Shown here: positions 8,785 to 18,500 of the stretch, in pieces
Layout of the letters: every line of letters begins with the position of its first letter
How positions within the stretch are numbered: position 1 is the first letter of the stretch
DNA from: Streptomyces indicus
GTDB lineage: Bacteria; Actinomycetota; Actinomycetes; Streptomycetales; Streptomycetaceae
Direction: 5' to 3'
Length of the DNA: 64,000 bases
Assembly: GCF_900100315.1 (NCBI RefSeq)
Contig: NZ_FNFF01000010.1
Location: 186,001-250,000, forward strand
The notes under the pieces: generated by a model
What the model saw: only the letters and a program-made list of their open reading frames with translations
What the model was told of the DNA's origin: nothing
The model's database searches: none
Position numbers and translations under genes: made by a program

Positions 8785-10511
8785 TCACGACGACCTCCGC
8801 AGTTCCCGGACAGTCCCAGCGCAGAGCCGGCCGGCTCGTGGACCGCCCGGAGCCAGGTCGCCGGTGGCCCGAGGCCCTGGCCGTCGCCGCGGGCACGCTC
8901 CTGATCACCTGGCAGGGCTCGCGGCTCGGGCGCTGGATCGTGGACGACGCAGCGATCACCTTCGCCTACGCGCGCAGCATCGACGAGGGCCACGGGCCCG
9001 TGCAGCAGCCGGGCGCCGAGCCGGTCGAGGGCTACTCCAACCCGGCCTGGCTGGCGCTCCTCGTGGTCGGCCGCAGGCTCGGCCTGTTCGACCGCGGCGC
9101 CTGGTTCGGCGTGCCCGACCTGGTGCTCTTCCCGAAGCTGCTCGCCGTCCTGTGCGCGGCCGGGATCCTGCTCGCGACCGCCGCCGCGGCGCGCCCCCTC
9201 GTCACCCGCGTGTGGGCGGCGACCGGACTCGCCGGCGTCCTGCTGGCGGCCAACTCCTCGTTCGTGGCATGGATGTTCTCCGGTCTGGAGAACCCGCTCT
9301 ACGCGCTGCTCGCCGCCGTGCTCGCGGCCGTCCTCGTGCGCGCGGTCGCCCAGGACACCCTCCTGACCCGCCGCACCGCCGTCACCTGCGGGCTGCTCGC
9401 TCTGGGCGCCGCGCTGACCCGGCCCGACGGCGCGGTGCTCGCGGGCGCCTATCCGCTGCTGCTGCTCACCCGGCTGCGCCGCCCCGCACTGCCGGGCCTG
9501 CTGCGGGCCGCGGCGTACGGCATCGGCGCCTTCGTCCTGCCGTACGCCCTGTTCCTCGTGCTGCGTCGCGCCGAGTTCGGGCGGTGGGTGCCCAACACGG
9601 CGGTGGCCAAGGCGCAGCAGCTGCCCGACCTCGCGGCCTTCGCCCGGACCTCCGGCGAACTGCTCTCCTTCACCGGGTGGCCGGTCGTGCTGCTCACGGT
9701 GGCCGTGTGCGCCGTGGCGGCGACCCGGCCCGGGCGTCCCGGACCGGCGGTCCTGGCCGCGGTCCTGGTGCCCCTCGGTCTGACGCTGTTCGCGTTCGGC
9801 GTCCTGGATCCGGACTGGATGGGCCTGTACCGGTTCGCGACCCCCGTGTGGGCGCTGGGCACGATGGCCCTGGCACTCGCGACCGTGGCGCTGGCCGACC
9901 GGTCCGCGCCGCGCCGCCGGGTGTTGCTCGCGGCCGCCGTCGCAGCGAGCACGGTGTTCTCAGTCGTCGCCCAGAAGGAGTCCGCCGACGCCTTCCGTGA
10001 CAAGCCGACGCTCTCCCTGTGCACGGTCGTCAAGCGGCACGGTGTGCTCTTCAACGAGCAGGCCGACCGGCTCGGCATCGGCGACGCCTCCCTGCTGACC
10101 CCGAGCCTCGGCGGCACCCTGCTCACCAGCAAGCTGAAGGTCCACGACCTCGCGGGCCTGACCGAGCCGCGGATCGCCGACTACCTGGCGGCCGGAGACA
10201 TCAAGGGCCTTCAGACGTACGCCCTCGACGAACTGCGCCCGACCTTCGTGCACGCCACCGACGCCTGGGCGGAAAAGACCGGCATGAAAAAGTCGCTCCT
10301 GACCGCCAAGGGCTACCTCCCGCTCTACCGCACGTCCGACGGCGGCGGCGCCTGGGTGCGCGCGGAGGCCGTACGGCGTCCCGAGCAGCTGCCCGCCGCC
10401 CGCGCCTGGACCCGGCAGGTGCTGCCCACCGCCGTCTCACCCGGGGAGCGACAGGAGTGCGGGACGCAGCTGACGCCGGGGCTGACCGCAGCCGGGGCGC
10501 ACTGGTCCTGA
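8781..10511 (+). CDS. GT-C-type membrane glycosyltransferase
   Basis: A 576-residue polytopic membrane protein. After a basic N-terminus of about 30 residues it has about 10-11 hydrophobic segments up to about residue 400, then a soluble C-terminal domain. The first loop carries the GT-C acidic pair in RWIVDDAAITFAYARS and GYSNPAWLALL. It shares the overall plan of the protein at 4658 (acidic loop, FSGLENPLYALLAA, ALTRPDGAVLAG), so the two are distant paralogs. It is expected to transfer a sugar from a polyprenyl-phosphate carrier outside the membrane; donor and acceptor are unknown. ATG 8781 overlaps the previous stop, and a clear hairpin terminator follows at 10520, so this is the last gene of the operon that begins left of the window. 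Confidence 0.78.
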   Translation: MITTTSAVPGQSQRRAGRLVDRPEPGRRWPEALAVAAGTLLITWQGSRLGRWIVDDAAITFAYARSIDEGHGPVQQPGAEPVEGYSNPAWLALLVVGRRLGLFDRGAWFGVPDLVLFPKLLAVLCAAGILLATAAAARPLVTRVWAATGLAGVLLAANSSFVAWMFSGLENPLYALLAAVLAAVLVRAVAQDTLLTRRTAVTCGLLALGAALTRPDGAVLAGAYPLLLLTRLRRPALPGLLRAAAYGIGAFVLPYALFLVLRRAEFGRWVPNTAVAKAQQLPDLAAFARTSGELLSFTGWPVVLLTVAVCAVAATRPGRPGPAVLAAVLVPLGLTLFAFGVLDPDWMGLYRFATPVWALGTMALALATVALADRSAPRRRVLLAAAVAASTVFSVVAQKESADAFRDKPTLSLCTVVKRHGVLFNEQADRLGIGDASLLTPSLGGTLLTSKLKVHDLAGLTEPRIADYLAAGDIKGLQTYALDELRPTFVHATDAWAEKTGMKKSLLTAKGYLPLYRTSDGGGAWVRAEAVRRPEQLPAARAWTRQVLPTAVSPGERQECGTQLTPGLTAAGAHWS

Positions 10512-10519
10512 CTGCCTCC

Positions 10520-10553
10520 GTCCGGGGGAGGCGGCCGCGCCACTCCCCCGGAC
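10520..10553 (+). terminator. hairpin terminator after the first operon
   Basis: A perfect 11-bp stem (10520-10530 with 10543-10553) and a 12-base loop begin 9 bases after the stop at 10511. There is no T-run, as is usual in Streptomyces. Confidence 0.75.
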
Positions 10554-10581
10554 CGGCGCCCGGCGCGGCTTTCCTGATCGC

Positions 10582-11523
10582 ATGATCAGCTCCATGAAAC
10601 GGCGCGGTATCGCGCTGGCCCTGGCGGTGGCGGCGGGACTGCCCGCCGCGCCCGCGGTGGCCGACCCCGCGCCTCCCGCCCCCGACCCCGCCGGCTCGGC
10701 CGCGGTCTCCGAAGCCGATGTGCTCGCGCCCGGCATGACCCAGCTGTGGCCGCTGCCCGGTGCGCAGCGCCTCGTACCGGGTCTCCCGCAGAAGCCCGCC
10801 GTGCCGGACACACCGGACCAGGCGCTGCCGCCGCAGGTGTACCGGCCGAGCGCGGCCGAGGAGGCCGTGGAGCCCGTGGCGCCCGCGCCCGCCGCGGAGG
10901 CACCCGTCGAGTACGTGCCTGCCACGGAGGCGGCCCGGGCGCCGGCCTGCACCGCGAGCACCGGCCCGTACCAGAAGCAGGTCGAGCGCTGGCTGAAGCT
11001 GAAGGCGGACGGACGGCAGTCACCGGCCGACTGCCGTGCCATCAAGGCCTTCCAGCAGAAGCAGGGCATCCGCCCCGCGATCGGCTTCGCCGGGCCCGTC
11101 ACCTACGCACGCGTCCGCCAGCTGCACGCCGCCAAGTACCCCGAGAGCCTCTGCCCGAAGCGCAAGGGCCGCGTGGCGTGCGTGGATCTGCGACGGCAGC
11201 TGATGTGGGTGACGAAGGGCGGCAAGCGCGTGTTCGGCCCGGTGCCGATCCGCACCGGGCGCCCCGGGTACGCCACCCGCACCGGCTGGCACAAGATCTA
11301 CTGGCGGCACAAGAACCACTACTCGACGCTGTACGAGGCGCCCATGCCGTACAGCCAGTTCTTCAGCGGCGGCCAGGCCTTCCACGGCATCTACGGCAGC
11401 GTCTACCGGCCGCCGGGTTCGCACGGCTGCGTCAACATGACGTTCGGGGACGCGAAGAAGCTGTGGGCCGTGCTCAGGTCGGGTGACCAGGTGTACGTGT
11501 GGGGGCAGAAGCCGCGGGGTTAG
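10582..11523 (+). CDS. secreted L,D-transpeptidase (YkuD domain)
   Basis: A 313-residue exported protein. It has a Sec signal peptide (MKRRGIALALAVAAG..., cleavage near AVADPA) and a Pro/Ala-rich linker. A small domain at about 110-180 contains two Cys and resembles a peptidoglycan-binding module. A C-terminal YkuD catalytic domain follows, with His268 (HGIYGS) and the SHGCVN motif carrying nucleophile Cys283. By family knowledge it makes 3-3 cross-links in peptidoglycan or attaches proteins to it. ATG 10582 and ATG 10594 are both possible starts; the second gives a tidier signal peptide (MKRRG). It is flanked by terminators, so it is probably monocistronic. Its place inside a wall-polymer locus suits envelope remodelling. 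Confidence 0.9.
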   Translation: MISSMKRRGIALALAVAAGLPAAPAVADPAPPAPDPAGSAAVSEADVLAPGMTQLWPLPGAQRLVPGLPQKPAVPDTPDQALPPQVYRPSAAEEAVEPVAPAPAAEAPVEYVPATEAARAPACTASTGPYQKQVERWLKLKADGRQSPADCRAIKAFQQKQGIRPAIGFAGPVTYARVRQLHAAKYPESLCPKRKGRVACVDLRRQLMWVTKGGKRVFGPVPIRTGRPGYATRTGWHKIYWRHKNHYSTLYEAPMPYSQFFSGGQAFHGIYGSVYRPPGSHGCVNMTFGDAKKLWAVLRSGDQVYVWGQKPRG

Positions 11524-11559
11524 CGCCGGGCGGAGCTGCGGTACGGTGGGCAGCAACTA

Positions 11560-11601
11560 AGGCCCGTGGTCCGGGAGTTGTCGCTCACGGACCACGGGCC
11601 T
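11560..11601. terminator. bidirectional terminator
   Basis: A perfect 14-bp inverted repeat (11560-11573 with 11588-11601) around a 14-base loop lies between the convergent L,D-transpeptidase and nucleotide-sugar dehydrogenase genes. Confidence 0.85.
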
Positions 11602-11626
11602 CGCCGTGCCGGTGCCGCCCCGCAGC

Positions 11627-12961
11627 TCAGGCCTGCGGACGCCGCACCGGACGGCCCAGCTGCCACACCGACCAGCCCGCCACGGTCCAGTCGACCGGGT
11701 CCACGACCGTGCGGATGTCCACCAGGCGCGGGGCGGCCACCGCGCGGGCGGCGGCGGCCGGGAGCCCGGGCTCCTTGCTGAACTGCGGCCACTCCGTGGC
11801 GAGCACCGTGACATCGGCCCCTGCCAGGGCCTCGTCCAGGGTGTCGGCGTAGCTGTGCTCGGGGTGGGCGCGCCGCGCGTTCTCCAGCGCCTCCGGGTCA
11901 TACACGACCGGCTGGGCGCCCAACGCCCGCAGCCGGTCGGCCAGTTCGAGCGCGGGCGAGTTGCGGATGTCGCTGGTGCCCGCCTTGAACGCGGCACCGA
12001 GGAAGGCGATCCGCGCACCGGCCACACGGCCTTCGAGCGTCTCCTCCACGAGCGCCACCGCCGCTTCCACCCGGCCGCGGTTGACGCCCTCGACCGCCTC
12101 CAGGAGCGCGACCGCGCGGGTCGCCCCGATCTCCCCGAGGCGGTGCGCGAAGGCCCGCACGTCCTTGGGCAGACAGCCCCCGCCGTATCCGATACCGGGC
12201 CGCATGCCCGCGTGGCCGATCCGGTGGTCGATGCCGATGGCGTGCGCGACGCTGCGCACGTCGGCGCCGGCGAGGGTGCACACCTCGGCCATCGCGTTGA
12301 TGAAGGAGATCTTGGTGGCGAGGAAGGAGTTGGCCGCGGACTTGATGACCTCGGCCGTGGCCGGGTCGGTGACGATCAGCTCCACGTCCCCGCGGGCCAG
12401 GATCGGCGCGTACACCGCCTCGATCGCCTTCTGCGCCTCGGCGCCGGAGACGCCCGCCACGATGCGGTCGGGGTAGAGCGTGTCCTCGACCGCGTGCCCC
12501 TCCCGCAGGAACTCCGGGTTCCATACGAGATCCACGCCCTCGACGGCGTGCTCCGCCAGGATCCGCTCCAGGCGCGCCACCGTCCCCACCGTCACCGTCG
12601 ACTTGCCGACGACGGTGCAGGGGCGGGTGAGCAGCGGGGCGAGCGAGCCGACCGCGTCGACCACCTGCCCCATGTCGTACCCCTGCCCGTCGGCGCTCAG
12701 CGGGGTGCCGACGGCGATGAAGTGGAGGTCGGCGAACTCGGCGGCCTCCCGGAGGTCGCCGGTGAACCGGAGCCGGCCGGTGGGAACGTGGGCGCCGAGC
12801 AGCTCGTCGAGTCCCCGCTCGTAGAAGGGGCCGCGCCCGCTCTGCAGGGTCTTGCAGGTGGACGGGTCGAGTTCGACACCGATGACCTCGTGCCCGAGTT
12901 CCGCCATCGCGGCGGCGTGCGGGGCTCCGAGGTGGCCGCAGCCGATCACCGAGATACGCAT
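11627..12961 (-). CDS. UDP-glucose/GDP-mannose dehydrogenase family protein
   Basis: A 444-residue cytoplasmic NAD-dependent dehydrogenase that oxidises C6 of a nucleotide sugar to the uronic acid. The NAD-binding loop is VIGCGHLG (residues 5-12), followed by the acidic GVELD. The catalytic Cys is C263 in GYGGGCLPKD, with NPEFLREG and the lysine of EVIKSAANSF also in place. The C-terminal UDP-binding domain shows FLGAAFKAGTSDIRNSP. UDP-glucose 6-dehydrogenase is the likeliest activity; GDP-mannose or UDP-N-acetyl sugars are possible. ATG 12961 is preceded by AGGAC. It lies 35 bases after a methyltransferase gene on the same strand and probably shares its transcript. It would supply an acidic sugar for the wall polymer. 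Confidence 0.9.
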   Translation of the reverse strand: MRISVIGCGHLGAPHAAAMAELGHEVIGVELDPSTCKTLQSGRGPFYERGLDELLGAHVPTGRLRFTGDLREAAEFADLHFIAVGTPLSADGQGYDMGQVVDAVGSLAPLLTRPCTVVGKSTVTVGTVARLERILAEHAVEGVDLVWNPEFLREGHAVEDTLYPDRIVAGVSGAEAQKAIEAVYAPILARGDVELIVTDPATAEVIKSAANSFLATKISFINAMAEVCTLAGADVRSVAHAIGIDHRIGHAGMRPGIGYGGGCLPKDVRAFAHRLGEIGATRAVALLEAVEGVNRGRVEAAVALVEETLEGRVAGARIAFLGAAFKAGTSDIRNSPALELADRLRALGAQPVVYDPEALENARRAHPEHSYADTLDEALAGADVTVLATEWPQFSKEPGLPAAAARAVAAPRLVDIRTVVDPVDWTVAGWSVWQLGRPVRRPQA

Positions 12962-12996
12962 TGCTGTCCTGTTCCTTGGCCGTCGGGGAGGGGTGA

Positions 12997-13785
12997 TCAG
13001 TCGAGCTGGAGCACGGTGGAGCGCGCCACGTCCTTGACGTGGGAGACGCGCCGGTCGAAGGCGCCTTCGGCCGTCCACATCTTGATGATGTCGCGCTCGT
13101 CCTTGCGGTTGGTGTCGTCGAGCACGACCAACGCGCCCTTGCCGAGGCGGGAGATGAGCTGCGGCAGTGCGGGGTAGCGGGCGAGGGAGGCGGTCGGGCG
13201 CGGCGGGCCGTCGATGAAGAGCAGGTCGACGTCGGCCACGTCGCCGAGGCCCGACAGGTCGTACCAGGGCTGCCGGCCGAGGCCGGCGACCTCGGTGTCG
13301 ACCAGGGGCGCGTCGACGACGGTGGCCCACTTGTCCAGGCCGTGGTCGACGAGGCGCTGCCGCGTCACCTCGGCGTACTCCTTGTCGTGTTCGACCGAGG
13401 TGACATGCCCCGCGCCGCACCGGCGGAGCGCGGCCGCCGTCCACAGCGTGGAGGCTCCCGAGCCGCATTCGAGCATGGTGCGCCGCCCGGGCCGGCCCAT
13501 CACCTCGTCGACGATGAACAGGACCGTCGGCGCGATCGCGGCCCAGTTGGCGCCGAGCACCGGCATCGGCATGTCGCTGTCGATGAGGTGGTGGTAGCGG
13601 CGCACCAGCTCGGCCACCACGTACGGCTGGTGCTCAAGGTCCTTGCGGATCGCGGTGATGGCTGCGGTGAGCGTCTTGGTCTGCTGCTGGAGCGACTTGA
13701 TGATCTTGTCGGTTTCGGCGTTGCCCGGGGCGGACTGCGCCGGCACGACGACCTTCGGCTTCGTGGCGGACTTGAAGAGTTTCAC
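12997..13785 (-). CDS. class I SAM-dependent methyltransferase-like protein
   Basis: A 262-residue protein. GTG 13785 is chosen because GGAG sits 5 bases before it; the longer in-frame ATG at 13884 has no ribosome site and falls in AT-richer intergenic DNA. After a helical N-terminus (ETDKIIKSLQQQTKTL, possible short coiled coil) comes a Rossmann fold: MLECGSGASTLWTA (motif I), VTSVEHDKEYAEV (acidic strand), LLFIDGPPR and GALVVLDDTNRKDE. This pattern suits O-methyltransferases of the Methyltransf_24 group. The substrate is unknown. It is the first gene of a two-gene operon with the nucleotide-sugar dehydrogenase and is divergent from the GT92-like gene. Confidence 0.82.
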   Translation of the reverse strand: MKLFKSATKPKVVVPAQSAPGNAETDKIIKSLQQQTKTLTAAITAIRKDLEHQPYVVAELVRRYHHLIDSDMPMPVLGANWAAIAPTVLFIVDEVMGRPGRRTMLECGSGASTLWTAAALRRCGAGHVTSVEHDKEYAEVTRQRLVDHGLDKWATVVDAPLVDTEVAGLGRQPWYDLSGLGDVADVDLLFIDGPPRPTASLARYPALPQLISRLGKGALVVLDDTNRKDERDIIKMWTAEGAFDRRVSHVKDVARSTVLQLD

Positions 13786-14149
13786 GTGGTCTCCAGCAGG
13801 GGAACGGGCGGGACATTCACTGTTCCCCTCAACGACACCGGTGCAGTGTTGGTTATTCATGCGACCGAACTCGCCGCACTTCAAGCGCCTTTGGAAAGAA
13901 TCCGTTCACTGCACACCCGGGGAACGCACCCGTTCCCTTCACCACGTCAACCCAACTCTCCTGAAAATCCACCCGGTTCGGCGCCGGGCCGACCGGTTTG
14001 CGGGACCTCGTGGCTTTCCGGCCGTTCATTCGTTGATACGGCAAGAGCAGCCGGAGGAGCCAGGCCGGAAGAGCAACGGGCCGCCCCGGCAAACGAGTTC
14101 GAGAGAGTGCGCGGACGCTCCGCGGGGCGTTCCGGGAGCAGGAGTGAGA
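13786..14149. promoter_or_regulatory. 364-base divergent intergenic region
   Basis: This separates the minus-strand methyltransferase/dehydrogenase operon from the plus-strand GT92-like gene. It is visibly AT-richer than its surroundings (notably 13840-13930) and should hold promoters for both directions. GGGGAAC/GTTCCCC-like half-sites recur near 13800, 13827 and 13918. I could not assign a confident -35/-10 pair. No convincing ORF is present. Confidence 0.5.
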
Positions 14150-15484
14150 ATGACAGCCGGTGCCATCGACCATGCGGGCTTCGTGCCCGCGCCGGAGTCC
14201 GCCGACGCCTTGCGCTCGGAAGTGGCGCGGCTCTCGCGGCGCGTAGCCCTGCTGGAGGCGGAGAGCCGCCGGCCGGCCGGGCCGCCCACCCTGGAGGAGT
14301 TCCTCCAGCCGATCCGCAGGGCCAAGGAGGCCTGGGAGCTGCGCCGTTCATCGGGGCAGCCGGTGCAGAAGACCGTCAAGGTGGTGCAGCCCATCGGCAT
14401 GACCCTGCCGGCCGGCTCCGCGCTGCGCCGTGAGCCGCCGCGCGATCCCGCCGACCGCCAGGCCGACTACCTCGAGAAGTACGACAGCCGGACGCTGTTC
14501 TACGACGCGTTCCGGCACGGCGAGGACGTGTGGCTCTCGGGGCCGCCGCTGAACAATCTGCGCGAGGAACTCGAGAAGGCCGACTGGCGCGTGGACGGGG
14601 TCGACGTCCGCGGATCCGTGTCGCTCAGCGACTGGGGTCGCACCCAGCGCTCGCGCATCGTCGGCGCCGGCTCCGGGCGGCACCTGTCCCTGGACCTGGG
14701 GGACGAGAAATTCAGCGCGGTGATCGCCCCCGACGATTCCGAACTCTTCGCGGGCCAGCGCACGATCATCACGAAATCCAAGGACAACGATCTCGTCTGG
14801 ATCAAGGATTTCCTGCACTATTATCACATCGTGCACGGCGTGACCGGCGTGGTGTTCTACGACAACAACTCCACGAAGTACTCGCCGCGTGACGTCGCCG
14901 ACGCGATTTCCTCCGTGGACGGCATCACCACCGCCGTCATCGTCGCCTGGAATTACCCGTGGGGGCCGAATGCCGGCCCGAACAACGTCTGGGATTCGGA
15001 CTACTGCCAGTACTCCCTCATGGAGCACGGGCGTTTCCGCTATCTGTCCCGGGCGGCCGGGGTCATCAACGCCGACATCGACGAGCTGGTCCTCACCAAC
15101 GACGCCCGGCCCGTCTTCGACCATGTGGCGGAGTCGGAGGTCGGCGCGGTCACGTACGCGGGGCACTGGATCGCGAAGGCCACGCCCGAGCCCATGAACC
15201 CGGCGCGGCAGCGGCGGTTCGTCGACTACCGGCACCGTTCCAAGGGCACGACCACGGTGAAGTGGACGGTCCTGCCGCACATGCTGGACCCCCGGACCAC
15301 GCAGTGGCGGGTGCACAGCGTCGTGGGTGCGGGCTCCGAGCGCAGCGAGGAGATCCACCACCGCCACTACCAGGGCGTGAACAACGGCTGGAAGTACAAC
15401 CGGAGCGAAGGCGTGGCCAAGCCGGGCACGCACACCTACGACGTGCGGATGTCGCACGTCCTGGACATCGTCTTCGGCACCTGA
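14150..15484 (+). CDS. GT92-like glycosyltransferase
   Basis: A 444-residue cytoplasmic protein. Residues 20-45 form a short predicted coiled coil (LRSEVARLSRRVALLEAE). The catalytic region, from about residue 205 on, begins KDNDLVWIKDFLHYYHIVHGV and continues GVVFYDNNSTKY, then INADIDELVL, which holds the DxD, and later HHRHYQG. This layout (entry into E/DWIxYH, YDN, D-x-D-E) is that of GT92 (former DUF23) and related GT2-fold enzymes that transfer hexoses. ATG 14150 has GGAG 5 bases before it. It is likely monocistronic: it has its own promoter region and is followed by a strong hairpin. A role in adding side sugars to the wall polymer is inferred from location only. Confidence 0.78.
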   Translation: MTAGAIDHAGFVPAPESADALRSEVARLSRRVALLEAESRRPAGPPTLEEFLQPIRRAKEAWELRRSSGQPVQKTVKVVQPIGMTLPAGSALRREPPRDPADRQADYLEKYDSRTLFYDAFRHGEDVWLSGPPLNNLREELEKADWRVDGVDVRGSVSLSDWGRTQRSRIVGAGSGRHLSLDLGDEKFSAVIAPDDSELFAGQRTIITKSKDNDLVWIKDFLHYYHIVHGVTGVVFYDNNSTKYSPRDVADAISSVDGITTAVIVAWNYPWGPNAGPNNVWDSDYCQYSLMEHGRFRYLSRAAGVINADIDELVLTNDARPVFDHVAESEVGAVTYAGHWIAKATPEPMNPARQRRFVDYRHRSKGTTTVKWTVLPHMLDPRTTQWRVHSVVGAGSERSEEIHHRHYQGVNNGWKYNRSEGVAKPGTHTYDVRMSHVLDIVFGT

Positions 15485-15514
15485 CCGGTCCGCCGGGCGC
15501 ATCGCCCGTAAGGC

Positions 15515-15561
15515 GAGAACCGCCCCGGCCCCCTCTCCAGGAGGGGGCCGGGGCGGTTCTC
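15515..15561. terminator. very strong bidirectional terminator
   Basis: A perfect 21-bp inverted repeat (15515-15535 with 15541-15561), extendable by one more pair, surrounds a 5-base loop. It lies between the convergent GT92-like gene (stop 15484) and the minus-strand fusion gene (stop 15590). Confidence 0.92.
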
Positions 15562-15589
15562 GTGCTGCGGCCGTGGCGGCCTCGGGCAG

Positions 15590-18500
15590 CTACCGGCCGC
15601 CGCCGAGTTCCAGCATCCGCTCCGCCACCCGCTTCGACGCGAGCCCGTCGCCGAAGTCGCAGAAGCGCCGCCGGAACTGCCCGTACGACTCGGCATACTT
15701 CTCCTGCACGCTGTCGATGTCCCGTACCGCCTGGAGCACTTCTCCCGAGGTGGTGAGCAGCGGGCCCGGGGCCTCCGCCTCGAAGTCGAAGTAGAAGCCG
15801 CGCAGCGTGTCGCGGTAGTGCTCCAGGTCGTAGGTGAAGAAGAGCATCGGGCGGCCGGTGTGCGCGTAGTCGAACATCACCGAGGAGTAGTCGGTGATCA
15901 TCAGGTCCGCGATCAGGTAGAGCTCGGAGATGTCGGGGTACTCCGAGACGTCGTACACGAAGCCGTCCCCCGCGCCGGGCACCGAGTCCACAGCGTTGGA
16001 GTGCCGGCGCACCAGCAGCACGTGGTCGGCGCCGAGGCGCTCGCGGGCCTCCTGGAGGTCCAGCCGCAGATCGAACCGGAACCGGCCCTTGCCGTGCGAC
16101 TGGTCGTCGCGCCAGGTCGGCGCGTACAGGACGACCTTTTTGTCCTGCGGCACACCGAGGAGCCGCTTCACGCGGGCGGCCTGCTGGTCGCGGTCGGGGG
16201 CGTACAGCACGTCGTTGCGCGGGTAGCCGGACTCCAGGATCTCCCCCTCGAAGCCGAAGGCGCGCTTGAGGATGGGGGTGCTGAAGCGGTTCGCGGAGAC
16301 GAGCAGGCTCCAGTTCCTGGTCTCGCGCGGCAGCCGCTCCAGATAGCCGGGGTCGAACTTCGGGGCGGCGATGTCCAGGCCGATCTTCTTCAGCATGGTG
16401 CCGTGCCAGGTCTGCACGATCACCTGGCCCTCGCGCCGCTCGATCCAGTCGGGCAGATGGGCGTTGGTGACGATGTAGCGGCAGGTGGCGAGCGCCTCGT
16501 ACCACTCCTTGCCCCACAGCCGTACGGGGGTCAGCTCCGGCGGCAGGTCCACCTGGCCGTCGCGCACCACCCACAGGTGCTCCAACTCCGGCCTGGTGCG
16601 GGACAGTTCGGCGTACATCGCCTTCGGGCTGTCGGAGTACTGCTTGCCGTTGTAGCTCACGTACAGGACGGCGTCGCGCAGCGGCTTCGTCTCGCGGCTG
16701 ACGCGGTAGACCCCGCGGCGCATCTGCCGGCCGCGGTACGGGCCCTCCTCCTCGGGGGCCAGGTGCGAGTAGCAGTACAGGTTGGGGTAGTCGGGCCCCT
16801 GGGTCTCCAGGGCGTACCGGCGGCCGCGCACCTCGGTGGACGCGGGGCACTCCGCCGCCACCAGCCGGTCCACCTTGAAGGGCATGTTCATCACGAGGCC
16901 TGTGGCCGGGTCGCAGGAGCGCAGCCAGAAGTCCCAGCGGCCGGACTGCAGCGGCAGGACTCCGGACAGGCCGGGGTGCGCGGACGGATTGAAGGCCGTG
17001 CGGAAGGCGCCGTCGGCGTCGACCTCCAGGGGCAGCACCTTCTCGGCGCTGCCGCCCCACATGCGTACGACGAGTTCCGGTTCGTGCAGGACGGCGCTGA
17101 TGGTGCCCGCCATCGTCAGCTCGCCGTCCTCGCCCCAGCGCGCCTCGGTGACCACGGCCCGTCCGGTGCGGCCCCAGATCTGGAGATAGCCGTCGTTGCC
17201 GCCGGTGACGGCGATCTCGCTGGGCACGGGCCCGCGTTCGCGGACGGCCTCGCGCAGCCGCTCGGGCAGCGGCCAGTGGCCGTCGCGCAGGTCCTCGGCG
17301 ACGACCACGTGGTGGCGGCTGCCGCGGCCCTGGTCGTCCTGGATCCGGATCCGGACCTCCCAGCCGCGCTTGTTGGGCTTGGGGTCGTCGGCACGGCCCG
17401 CGGCGCGCTCGGCGGAGGTGACGGCGGGCGGCAGGAACGCCACGTCGTCCACGGGCACCCGCGCCGAGAACGGCCGCCGGCCCGCCGGACCGGCCTCGCC
17501 GAGCCGCATCTCGTACGGGCGAACCGTGGAGTCGCTCATGCAGTCCAGTTCGAGGCGGACGGTGTGGCCCTGCGGCAGCGCGGTCCGCAGCTCGCCCTCC
17601 ACCACGACGGCCTCGTCCTCGACGCGCACCGCGTGCACGGTGGCCCGCACCTTCTCGATCCGGATGCGGAAGCTGCGGTCCTGGGTGATGGGCAGCATCC
17701 GGTGCTCGTCGTCCAGCCACCGGTACGGCGCGTGTCCCGCCTGCACGTTGTGGCTGGCGGCGAGCCGCGCCTTGCCGAGCCGGCCCGCCGTGAAGGCACC
17801 GAGACCCACCCGCCAGACACCCTCGCGCCAGCCGCTCCTGCCGCGCAGCCGCTCGGGGTCGATGGTGAAGCTGAAGCCCGCCCAGTCGTAGTTGTGGCGC
17901 CTGGTGCCGGACGCGTTGGAGCGCTCGGGGCGGTACGTGGAGCGCACCGGCAGCAGCAGGGCGCGCCTGGAGTCCTTCTCCTTGAGCACCGCGAGCCGCT
18001 TCGCCCGGTTGGGCTTCGACGGGCCGACGCGCGGGACCCAGGCGTCCCCGGACACGACAAGCCGCCCGTCCTGCCACTCGGCGGTCCGCAGCGGGGCCTG
18101 GAGGCGCAGCTGCGAGGGGTGGATCCGGGTGGCCCAGCGGGGCAGCCGGGGGCTCGCCTCCAGGTCGGTGAGCTGCACGTGCCGGCGCCGCAGTCCGCGG
18201 GTCTTGTACGGGTCCCGCACCGCTTCCGCGGCGAGCAGGTCGAGGACCTCCTTCTCGGCGCGGCGCTGCACGAGCAGCCACTTGATGCGCAGCTCCACCG
18301 TCAGGGACATCAGCGTCTCGCGGCTGACCCCCTCCAGGAAGGCGCAGGCCACGTCGAAGAACGCGGTCCGGAACTCCTCGTCGCCCTGGGGCAGCACACG
18401 GAGGAAGATCAGGGCGTCGCTCAACAGCGCGCTGCGGTCGTAGAGATGCTTGAGCTGCGCGTCACCGGGCCGCTGCGCGAGGAACCGGCTGACGGTGGTG

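Noticed and set aside
13798..13884. Longer N-terminus for the methyltransferase from ATG 13884
   Set aside because: Adds 33 residues with Cys and Asn-rich composition unlike the rest, no ribosome site, while GTG 13785 has GGAG at 5 bases.
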